A DNA stretch of 64,000 nucleotides from Linepithema humile (lineage: Eukaryota > Arthropoda > Insecta > Hymenoptera > Formicidae): positions 19,784,764 to 19,848,763 of the forward strand of contig NC_090129.1 of assembly GCF_040581485.1 (NCBI RefSeq), written 5' to 3'. Shown here piece by piece: positions 14,701 to 26,100 of this stretch. The first letter of the stretch is position 1; every line of letters begins with the position of its first letter. A program made the translations under genes and the position numbers. The notes under the pieces were generated by a model. That model saw only the letters and a list, made by a program, of their open reading frames with translations. It did no database searches and was not told the DNA's origin.

Positions 14701-17700
14701 TTTAATAATATTCTGCTTTTCGTGAACTATTTTAAGTGGAAGTGCATTTTTGTCTCTTCTGTATCTCGCTCTCTTTCTCTTTCTCCGATAAAGTTCTCTC
14801 TCTCTCTCTAATAAAATTAGGGAGGTGGTTAAATTCGTAATGCTCTACGCGATATCGCGCGGCGGTGGACGCACGCTCGCGCATATAACATTCGTGGAAT
14901 GCGCGATATACTTTCACTTGGTATAAGCATTAATACAAAAGTAAGTTGCTTTCGGAGTGGCGCGGATTTTTGCCGTGGCGAATCGTGCACCACGTTGACT
15001 CGGCGATGCGTGCCGCAAAGAGTTGTTGCAAGCATCGTGGCGACTTCTGTGAGCAAGATCGCGGACTCGTCAGTTCGCGCAAGTGAATCAAGTCGATTCT
15101 CCCGTTGCATCAAGTCACTTCTATCTCGAAAAGAATTGAAATAATTGCGGGATGCGCGCGAGGTAGTAAAACAGTCTGTATCAAAATATGTCGAAGATAT
15201 GTGGACGCGATAATTTTTTTTTTTTTTTTTTGAAGTTTTATTTTCGAGAACGATTTCGAAAATGCGAGAAATTAACAATGTCGTCTTTTTCGAATTTCGA
15301 CGATTTTGTACGATTTTGCGTGATTTCCGAAAATTCTGCCTTTATAAAATAATATCTTTTTAATGCGGAACGATTTGTACTCTTTGATTGCGATTTAGGT
15401 GAGATCGACGGAAAGGGGAGGAATTTTTGGAAAGATGCCAGAGCAGCAGGTCGCGTGTATACCCGGGCCCTTATATTAGCCACGGATTTTCTCTTTCTCT
15501 TTTCTCTCTTTTTCCCTCTGCTCTCCTCTCTTTTTCTCTTGCGGGAGCCACGTGCGCCCCGAGGAACTCTTCTTTTATATCCCGCGTCCTTTGTTCGGCA
15601 GCAGCTGTCCGGCCAAAGAAATTCCTTTCTCGACCGTCAGCCCGATTACTCTCGATCCCTCCGTCTTTCCCCTCTCTCGCCTCCCTCCTTCCCACCCATC
15701 GAACGTAAATCTGAATCAGATATCACTGATCTCGCGCGTTCCATCCGACGCTTGCAAAAATTCACGGGCACGTCGACGAAATGTATGCGAGTGTGCGAAA
15801 TATTTTTATGCAGGGTGTCCTACTGCGAACAGGAGATATTTAAATAATAGATTTATTCAGTAATTTGCAATTTATATCAAATTTACATATAATAAAAATT
15901 CTCTTATTGCGAAAAAAAGAATTAAAAATTAAGACTCAAGCGTACTCCATAGATTTCACGAATACCAAATATTTTACAACTGTAATTGTACCGTTTACAA
16001 AGAAATGCGGCAAGATTAACGTATGATTAATAAATCTTTAGTGATACCTTTAATTACGTATAATTTTTTATCTTATTTGTTCGCTTTATTCCTCGAATAA
16101 CGTTTGGGAACAAAGTATAACGTTGAGTCACATCTCTGTATTGTACTTTGAAAAGACATGGTGACACAGAAATTGATAATTGTATCTTACGAGATATTTC
16201 ATATCTCCATAAAGTAAGTGTAGTGCCATTATAAGATTTCCGTGCATCTTAAGATATTAATAATCTTTGTTCTCTAATTCTTCTGCGTCTACGATAAAAA
16301 CAATATAAATAATCTCTCTTACAACAATAATTTATTCAAGTTTGGTATCAATTTCGGGATTGTTAAATTTTAACATAATCATTATTTCGAATTGATGATT
16401 CCGAATCAATTAGTGCAAAAATACCGTGTCTCTGTAGAAAGAAAATTATACTTTGTATGATACAATATCATGTATATCGATAGGTTCAATACAAAAGTTC
16501 AATAATATCGAGACGAGATGCATTATTCTCCTAAATTATCTCTCTTTGCAATATTTTATGAATTACTTTTATCTTTGACGAAACAAAAGCTGTCATTAGG
16601 CCGCGTCAGGCATCAACTTTACACCGTATGATTCGCCGTATTTTGCACGACGAAACTTATCGCGATGTAATGTTGGAAATATCGCGCGGGGACGATGTGG
16701 AGACCGAGAGTGCGAAATCGCTTATATGCATACAGTCGATTTTCCTACTCCCGGTGGTCCCGAAGTGGATCAGGTTGTTTAGAAGGACCCTCGTGAGGCC
16801 CTTTGAGCGAAGCACGAGACCCACTTCATACGGAATTCGGTAGCCAGAGGGCGATCACGTGAGCGCCCGGTAGCGTTCGGAGCCCCTCTAACTTCTCCCA
16901 TCTTCCCTCCCTAAACCTAATCATTTTAATCTCGAGAGCACGTTCCTCTTTCTTTCTTTCTTTTCGTCGTGACGGCCATCGTCGAGTCCTCATCAGCCTT
17001 GGGAGGCTCCGGCCGAATTCTACGAAAGTCATGTCCGGTGGAAACTTGAGCGATGTTGTCTTGACGTTGTAAAAATGCACAAGCTCGACTTTTGTTTTTT
17101 CGCAGTCAACAATATTTTATTAACATATTTCACACATTTGGATACGTGACACGGTGATTTTGATAATACAAGCGATTACTTTCCTGCCGTTTCTCCGACG
17201 TATAATTTCTAAATTGTTTAAAATCTCATACAAATTGCGCGCTCCATTACGCTGCGTATTTTGTATGCAACCGTCGTTTAAGACATATGATTGATTCGCG
17301 TGCATAGCATCGAAAGATTGAAAAAAATGGATGAGCTCAAAGTTAATCGATCCGGACACCTAGGAATCTTCGCTATCGTTAGTATATCGAAGGGGGGGGG
17401 GGGGACGTCTTCGGGGAACCGCTCCAGATGTCAACGATTACAGGTCCTATCGAGCGAGCTGGAATAAAAACAGAAAGATGCCGAGGAAAAGGATCTCGCG
17501 CGTCGTGTCGAGCTCTCTCTCTCTCTCTCTCTCTCGCTCTCTTTCTCGCTCGCTGGCTCTCGCGCATTCACAAGAAAATCTTACGAATGCGCCCAATTAC
17601 AAAACACCGCGGGCATTCCTGAATAAGCCTATACGCTAAGGCCGTAGTAGTGGCCTGGCACTGGCCTCGTACGTATCCTCGGTCCGTTTTCATCTCCTTC

Positions 17701-20700
17701 TCTCGTGTTCCCTCTTTCTCTCTCTTTCTCTCTCACCTCGCTTCCTCTCTCCTTTATTTGTACTCCCTCTCTGCGAGCCCCGCGTGGTTGGCGCACTATA
17801 AAAGGGGGTCCCGCGGACCGGGCCCGACCCAGGTCCCGCTGCCTCCGCGCCGCCGAGCCGCGCGCTCAGATAAATATGCGGGAGGGGTCGGAATTCCTCA
17901 CTCGGCTGCATTCCGATCCCTCCTCCTCCGCCGTCGCCACTACCGCCAGCATCACCATCCACGCTCGCTCGCTCGCTCGCTCGTTCGCGCGCGCGAACAG
18001 GCCTCCTTCCTTGTCATTACTCCCTGCAACGTGAACTTCTCTCCGACCGCGCCGCGGCCCTCTCTCTTTCTCTCCTCGCTCACTCTTTCCTGCCTTCTTT
18101 CTTTATCTCTTTCGGTCTTTCTATCTTAAGTTCGCCATCCACTCCGTTTCGCTTCTTCTAGATTGCGAGCTTGTACGCCTCGCGCGCAAATCCGCGCGCT
18201 CGCTCGCGCGGAAATCGTCGCTTCGGCACGGCTATGTCAAACTCCCGCGGCACTCGCCGTTTACAGCGCGCATAAACTGATAGAGGGTATCGGCTAATGC
18301 TGGCTGTAAAGAATTCAGAAATGTTTACAGCTGCTTCTGTAGTTTTATGCGGCCTGATATCGCGTATCATCTGACGCATGCAGTTCCAGAGCGCGTAGTA
18401 AATAATTCTTTCCGTTTTCCGCTCTGGCGGGCGCCGGCTTCATCGCTGGAAATGTTTACTCGCTCCGCCGCATTCTTATTTCATCGCTCTACCTCGCCTT
18501 TCATTTCGCTACCAGCTTGCCTGTTCGTTCTTATCTTTTTATTCGGACTTGATTGTGTCATAATTTCGTCCGTCCTTCTCTCTACCACGCTCTACCCTCG
18601 TTATTTTATCTTTAAACGCCGCTCTATCCTGCAGATTGCTCTTCGAATCTCGCCGCATTCCCCATATTTTCATCGTCTTTTCTCCGCATTCCAGTTTTCA
18701 CCGTCCATTCCCTCATTCGTAACTCTCCTGTTTACTCCGCTCCATCCCTCCGCGTCGTTTCGCCTCTCGCGGAAACGCATTCCCGTCGGCCTCTCCATAT
18801 ATTTTCTTCCTGATGCAGCTCTCTCTCTCTTTCTCTCTCTCTCTCTCGTCTTCCGCTTCGCCGTGCGTTCGCCAGCGTTCGCGCACGCCACGGACATCGT
18901 CCTTTCATCGCGCGGAAAGATCTTGCACGCAGCGCTGAGATGGAGCCACCAAGATAGCACACGTGCGTGCATACGCTCAAGCGTGCGTTACACGCTGCGC
19001 CGCAGGAATTATTATCGTAGGTGGTAGGATCCACCATCGAAATGTATACGCGACCCTAATACGCTGCCTGACCCCGGCCGGTCGAAAGGCCGATTGCGTC
19101 AGAATACCTTCATGTTTCGACGTATACGAATCGCGTTTTCCTGGAAACCGTCGCGTTCCGATGTGATTGAAGACTTTACCTTTCTCTTCATTCATTTTAC
19201 ATCTATTTTTATATGCAAATTAAACGGGAAACGATGTCCTCACTTATACGCAAGAGCCGAAAAGATTCAGGCACTGCGTAGATATGCGCGATTGAAAAAA
19301 GGCATCGCTTCGAGAAATTTTCTAATGACACATGAGAGCGCGATGCGTCAACTATGCGGTTATAAAATTGATATGTCGACTTTATCACATCGTCAATTGA
19401 TTCGTTGGAATCTTAATTAATTAATTATTCGTCAATCAAGATATATCCATTTTCTTATTATAAATAATAAAAAAAGTTTCTGTTCTATATTAAATTTATT
19501 ATATAGAATATAATTCTTTTTCGGAAGGAGAAGATTACTGAGTTACGATCACGGTTTTAAATATTCCATAATTAATTTCGCAATTGACATATTTATAGAA
19601 TTATTTGAGATGAACTCTCGGAAAGATAGTTCGATCGGCGCAGCTGGAATTTTGAACGAGAGCAAATGACGACGTTCGTGGTTTCTCGTAGCATTCCCGA
19701 GGCGGAGGACGTGCGCTCGCAAGAGCGACGAGCAGAAGAAGAGAGCAAGAAAGAGAGAGAGAGAGAGAAAGCGGATAGGAGAGAAGGCAGGCCGATGGAA
19801 TGGAATTCAGCAATCAGTTAGGCATTCGGCTCTAGGATAGCGAGCTCCGGGCGGTATAAATCGCGGCCGTTCGCGCAGGAATATATCCGAGAGATGCCTT
19901 CCGCCTCCTCTTCGTCCTGTCCCCCCCGGCTTGACGACGCGCGGTTTCTCTTCCTCCTCGTATGATCCTACCGTACCTTTCCTCCCCCTCGTATCCTTCC
20001 AGATGACCTTTTGTTTTTTGTCGCGCTAGGAACGGTATTAGCCGACGTGGAATGCGGCTGTCGCCGGAGTGTCTTTTCTCATTCCTTCCTTCCTTTCAAA
20101 TCTTTCGAGGCGGGAGACGTGTCCTAGACATTAGTCGGTTTCGTAAGACAGAAAAATATACGCTAGGATCTCGACCGCTGAGTTGCAAGCAAAACGGTTT
20201 CAACCGAGCGGCGAATGAGACGTGAAAAGCTCGTAAATACGCTAAAGCATCGAGCGTTTAGCGTATGCGAGCACTTTTAGCGTTTACTTCGAGCGTTTAT
20301 TTTGGGAAATACGTCTTACATTTTTATGCAATTCGGATAGATAAATTTGTAAGGAAGGAATTTGATCCACAGAATTTAAAGCCTCGAACATAATATTAAA
20401 TCTACGCGTATCGAACAGAATTTGCGATTCGGCTAGTTTGCAAAACACGCATCTTCCTCTTTCCGAAAAGACGGATGGAGCAGATATCGCAGCAGGCTGC
20501 GTCGCGAAAATGACGAAACACACGGAAGAGAAGAGGCGGCCGGCTCCACGAAAGAGCGGGACCCGCGAGGTTTCCTGTCGGAAACCGAAGTCGTTCCGGG
20601 GAAGAAAGAAGAAAGTCCATCAAATGAAAAAAGAATGCATTAGTCGGAGGTCGCCGGGGCCGTCGCGGTGACGGCGAGGGAGGAGTAGGAAGAGACGACG

Positions 20701-22738
20701 GAGAAGAAGATGGAGAGAAGGAGGAGGACGGGTAGGACAGGGCGAGGAAGGAGGGAAGGGAATAAGGCCTCTTTCCCGGAGCGGACGAACCGGCCCGTAC
20801 TCGATACCATCTGCGTGCTCCCTCGACAATAATAGTATGGACCGAGAAATATGCGCGTGCGAGGCGCCGTGGGTTCTCTCCGACGTTTCGAGGACGTAGA
20901 GAAAGAGGTAGTGAGGCGGGGAGAAAGAGAGACCGTGAAGGCTTCGCCGGAGTGGATCCGGGAGGAGGAAGGGGACGAGGGTGGGGGAGGGAAACGGGGA
21001 GAAGGAACCCGTGCGCTCTCCCCATGGTGCACATACTGGGGTTCCATGGGCGAGTCTCTCTTCGTGTTCGGGGGAATGGTGGGGCGACGCGCAACGAGCC
21101 GGGGTCCTCCGCTCTCGCCCTGCTCTACCCGGGGCCCCGGCTCTTAGATGATCGGAGACACGGCTGATGGGCCAGTAGGGGCCCCAGAAATTCCAACAAG
21201 GACGGGGCATAATGCGCGACTCAAGGTCGGTTCTACTACCGACGCGGGGCTTCGGACGGATGCGACCACGTTCAGCAGGGTCGTACCGTGACCTCGCCGT
21301 ATCCTCTCCTCCCTTCGCTCGCCTCGTCCCCCGGCCCTTCCGCCGCGTCCCTTCCTGCGTGCCTCTCCTCGGTCTGTCCTCCTGCTTCTCCATTCGTTCT
21401 CGTCCTCCGCTGATCTCTGCAATCCTGGCTTGTCCCCCTTTACCCTTTCGCACTCGTCCTCGCGCACGCTACGCCCCACCAGGACCGCAGGATCGTGCGC
21501 TCGTCCTGAGGCACCCAGCACTCCCGGATCGCGACGACATTCCGCGGATCTATAAAAAATAAGCACGCTCGCGGCGATCAGGACGGCGATGACACACGCG
21601 ACTCTCGACGAGCATTATGTATGATGATGACGAGAAAACGTTGTTCGATACTATGATAAAGGACTTTATTACACGCGTATTATTCGCTCCGATAAAGGAT
21701 AGTAAACAACTTTCGCAGGACGTCTCGTAGTCTCATCGACGGCGCGATCACTTTCTTTACTTGCTTTGCGCGCAAACTTCGATCAAAATCAGTGTAATAC
21801 ATTTTATGTTTTATAAACAACGAAATCTTCTTTGCAACTCTTCGAGAAGAGTTTTTTTACATGAATTAATTAAAACGCTTGTATAAAATACGAGTCATAT
21901 GACTTGCGTTTCTTTTTTCTCTGAACACAGAGAAACGAGCTTTCGGCTGATAACTGATTATTAACTGATAAAGATTACTGAACGACGTCTCAAATCCCGA
22001 TCGTATCGCAGCTCGCAACTCAAACGACTCGCTTGTAACACAAAGGCGAATATTTCGCGTTATCCTGCATTTAAATTTAAATTATAAGTCAACACTCTCT
22101 AGCCGGAGAGAGAGCTTCACGTCGAGGCTTGATTGCGACGATCCTGTCGAGGCTGCCGAGGCCCGCCTTTTTACGCAGGGTAAGAAAGAGGCGCTTGAGG
22201 CTGCTGAGAAGCGAGAGAGATGGTACGAGGAGTATGGTGGAAGGAGCCTCCCAGAATGAGAGAGGAAAGGATGAAGAAGAAGAAGAAGACGAAGAAGCGG
22301 CAGAGGCAGAAGAGAAGAAGGAGGAGTACGCAGAGCCAGTTCGCGCACCATCCCGTTGAAGAGAGGAAGGAGTTTGTGTACGCGAGATTGCGAACGGTGG
22401 GGATAAAAGGGGGATGCTGCAGGAAGGGTAGGAGGGGTACTATAGAAGGAGGGGAGGGGCAGGCAGGACTGGCCGGACGATGCAAGAAGCGAAGGAAGAG
22501 AACGCAAAAAGAGGAAAAAAGGTGGGATCCCTTAAAAATTGAGACCCACGGAGGTGGGGATCGGAATTTCGGGCCCCGTACACCGGCCAGTCTCGAGGAG
22601 GCCTTCGCGAAGATGAGGTGAGGAGAAGAGGAGATAGGAGAGTACACGAGAGCGCAGGAGGGCACGAGACGGGATCGAGAGGAGGAAGAGAAGAAGCGGC
22701 GAAACGAGAGGTGGTGGAAAGAAAAAGCGAGGGAGAGA

Positions 22739-22775
<37 letters not shown>

Positions 22776-23087
22776 GCACGCAGAAAGAGAGAGAGAGAGA
22801 GAGAAAGAGAGAAGGTGGCGAAAGAGAAATAGGAAGAAGAGAGGAAGAAGAGGAAAAACCAAAGGAAGAGGTGGAGGAAGAGGACGAAGAAGAGAAAGAA
22901 AGGCGCCGCATAGTCACAGAGAGTGCTCACAGTCCACCGTGTACCCGGCATGGACCGTCAGTACACCCTCTGCGTACTCGTACCGGCACACCAGTACCGC
23001 AGCTACGTGGACAATTACCACCAACAACAGCAGCAGCAGCAGGAGCAGCAACGCAGAAATCTGCAACGTCCGACGTACTACCAGCAT

Positions 23088-23119
<32 letters not shown>

Positions 23120-26100
23120 AGAGCAGATCTACGAGAACGTCGTGTCGCAGTATCGCATGAGGATGTGCTACCACAACGATTACGAGAACGATGAGCAGAT
23201 ACAGAGATTCTACTGGGAGCAGTGTTACAAGCGCGACGATACCGACGCCACGGCGTATTACTACTGCGAATACGTAAGGACCACTCGCTTGGAATACTTC
23301 GTAGGAAATCGTATACTTTAGGAGTACGCGCGAGTTCTTCGCGAACATCATCGTTGCCCGAGTGGAAGTGCGAGACGCGACAATCGTGTCTCTGTGATCG
23401 AACGTGCTTCTTCGTAACGTGAAATTATTTTTCTTTCACGAGGTGTTTCGCCAAATTTTCATCGCCAATACGCTCGAATTAAAGAGCATTCGAACATCAT
23501 AGGTGTTTCTTTACGGCGCAATGCGGTTGTATGTTGAGGAATATTCTACTGTTGCACCGTCTTGATGAGCGAGTTTTCTTTAGTGAAATCGATGCATCGA
23601 AGTGCATTTATTACGTAGGAAATCGTGCCGAATATATGGGATACAGTGATATTGGATATGGAATTATATACATGGAATAATCCTGCTGTAACAAGAGCAT
23701 TTGACTATGCTTTCATTTGAAATCAAACATATATGATATGCTTATGATATCTTCGATATACTTACTCGATTAAGATAAATCTAGAAAACAATCGTATTAA
23801 AGCAAAGACCTTTTTCGATGTCATAATTATTTGGAAAGATTTCCGAAAGCCTTTTTTGTCTTTACAGACAATTTTTTTAAATATTTCTCATTTACTTTTC
23901 GTTTAATATTAATGGCGTTAAGTAAATAATAGGTAGCCTCTCGTCAGTTTGTTGCATTGCCATTTAGCAAAAATCAGCTGCATTGTTGTTTATAGAAGCA
24001 CAGCAGTTGTAAGGACCAAAGGAATTAATTGTCTCAGAAATGATTACTTTTTTAATGTGTCTCTCTCTAATTAATTTCTCTTATGCAAGAAATGTCATTT
24101 TACCGCTTATGATATTTGACAAGTAATTAATAAGAGTTATATAATAGTTATAAGAGAACCAGTCATGACAGTTGTTTTAAAAGGATCGTAAAATGTTTGT
24201 GTTGTAGGCGAAGAAGGAGATCTATGATGTAAAGCAGCAGAGGCTCTGTCTGGCACAGGACGAGTACAATCACCTCAATAACGCCTTATCCACCCTCGGC
24301 GCATCGCGTACAAGTTGTGAGTGTTATTCAATAGAAAGTGAATTTTTCTACAATATTAAGTGTTTTAATACAAACAGATTTTAAAGAATTTTCTAAATTA
24401 ATATAAATTTCATAAATCGTGCGCAATATGTGCTACTGTTTACGCGCGTATTTTGTCAATTTTTTTCGTGACCGTGAAAATATTTCATTATTAAAAAAAC
24501 ATTTTGGAACATTGCTATAAATTTAGAGTATCGTTATAATTGACAGTTTTCGAATTTTACACTTTACATATTATCGAAGATTTAAAATCTGAGTAGATTA
24601 TAATACGAGTGCAGGCAGATTGCATCGTGGAAAGTATTGACGGGTGTTTGTGGTGCGCAGTGTGTTCCAGCTCGAGTTCCTTGAGTACCAAATATGACCC
24701 TGACCTGCTTAAATCTGATGTGGCACTCGCCAGGAACCGAGTTTCTCGATTAAAACGAGAACTCGAGCAGATTCGCGCGGAGATGAACTGCACGCAACGA
24801 GGAGTGGATACTCTTGTCAGGTATTATACGCGCAAACGTCAATCACCGATTTTTCTACTAAAGCAATTTTATATTAGTTTACATATAAAACATACATTAC
24901 ATATTTAAAAATTAAATTTTTGCCAAAATTATTTGTGCGTATTTTCTCGAAAATATTTTATGTAATATTTTTCATTCTCTTTTTCATTTTTTTCTTACTT
25001 TTAATTTTTCGAAAAATTGATCAATGTTTTAAATTGCGTATTTTTTTTTATTAATGCCTATTTTTTAATTTATATATGCATTGTTATACCAGTTTATGTA
25101 GCACTTTAAGAACAGCTCTAACTTTTGCGGTCTATTTGCTTGATCAGTGTGGAGCAAAAATTGAGCGGTCATCATGCTGGCTGCTACAACATCACGGAGG
25201 CGCAAGCAATTTACGCAGAGCTCCGCAACATCCAGAAGTCTTTGAGCTCCGGCGAGAAGGAGAAGGCTGAGCTGATGCAGTCGCTGGCGCAACTCAAGGA
25301 CGAGCTGACGAGGCTGCAACTGTGCGAGGGTAGTCCGGAAGCCAGCACGCTCAGTCTGCCACAGGAGAAGCTCAGCACGGCCTCCCAGACTGATCTCTCG
25401 GGCGAACTAGTGCCGATCGGGACCCGATTGGCCGAGATGGCGCGTATGAGGTTGCAGTACGACGAGGCGAGGAAGCGGATCCAGCACATTCAACAGCAAT
25501 TAGCGGATCTCGAGGAGAAGGTGACGCCGGGCCAGTCCGAGAGCGACAAGGACAAGCTCCTGCTGTTCCAGGAGAAAGAGCAGCTGCTGAGGGAATTGCG
25601 AAGCATCACACCGCGCACGCGGACGCAACAGGACATGAAGAAGATCCAGTGCGAGATCCGCAGGCTCGAGCAGGATCTCAATAACGCGTTTGAGCTGTCG
25701 AACAAGACCATCACCGATCGCGTACGGCTGCACGAGGAGAAGCAGCTGCTGCTGCAGCAACTCAGGGACGCCCTGCGTTCGATGGCGATGCTGGAGGGCC
25801 AGTTGAAGACGCTGAGCGCGAGCACGTTATCGGTGAGCAGCAGCTCCAGCCTCGGTAGCCTCAGCACGACCAGCAGCAAGGGTTCCCTCAGCTCTGGCCT
25901 CAGCTTCACTGATATTTACGGCGGCCCGCAGTGTCTAGGATCGGCCTGCTCGCAGCAGGAACGACCGGTCGACATGGTGGATCTGCACAGACGCGTGGAG
26001 AGACTGCTGCGCGGCTCCGAGCAGAACAATCTCGTCGGCACGCCGTCGCCCGGTAGATCTCAGCCCAGTCTCTCACCGAGATCGAGTCTATCCAGTGTGA

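Larger units (their letters stand above)
984..24207 (+). other. Long kibra intron (about 23 kb) with GC islands and simple repeats
   Basis: This is the interval between the WW2 exon and the coiled-coil exon, bounded by GTAAGT at 984 and TAG at 24207. It alternates AT-rich stretches with GC-rich islands at roughly 1.7-2.3, 3.4-3.8, 5.3-6.2, 8.3-9.0, 15.4-15.8, 17.4-19.1, 19.7-21.6 and 22.1-23.3 kb. Apart from the candidate first exon at 22950-23273, no open frame here looks like protein. Frames of 60-250 codons in the islands are arginine/serine/leucine-rich translations of CT or GA repeats. The islands may be enhancers or alternative promoters. Stretches between them (for example 2.4-3.3, 3.8-5.2, 7.0-8.2, 10.8-14.8, 15.9-17.3 and 23.4-24.2 kb) show nothing I can name beyond the hairpins listed separately. 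Confidence 0.8.

Noticed and set aside
15811..15820. CAGGGTGTCC, similar to the end of some DNA transposons
   Set aside because: No matching inverted end, target-site duplication or transposase remnant was found nearby.
20402..22917. Long open frames (up to about 280 codons) on both strands in GC-rich DNA
   Set aside because: They are Ser/Leu/Pro or Arg/Glu low-complexity translations of CT/GA-rich sequence, overlap in many frames, and show no domain.
22914..23351. A 145-codon leucine/valine-rich minus-strand frame resembling a membrane protein
   Set aside because: It is the antisense of the CAG repeat and Tyr/Gln-rich exon on the + strand; the Leu runs are CTG complements.
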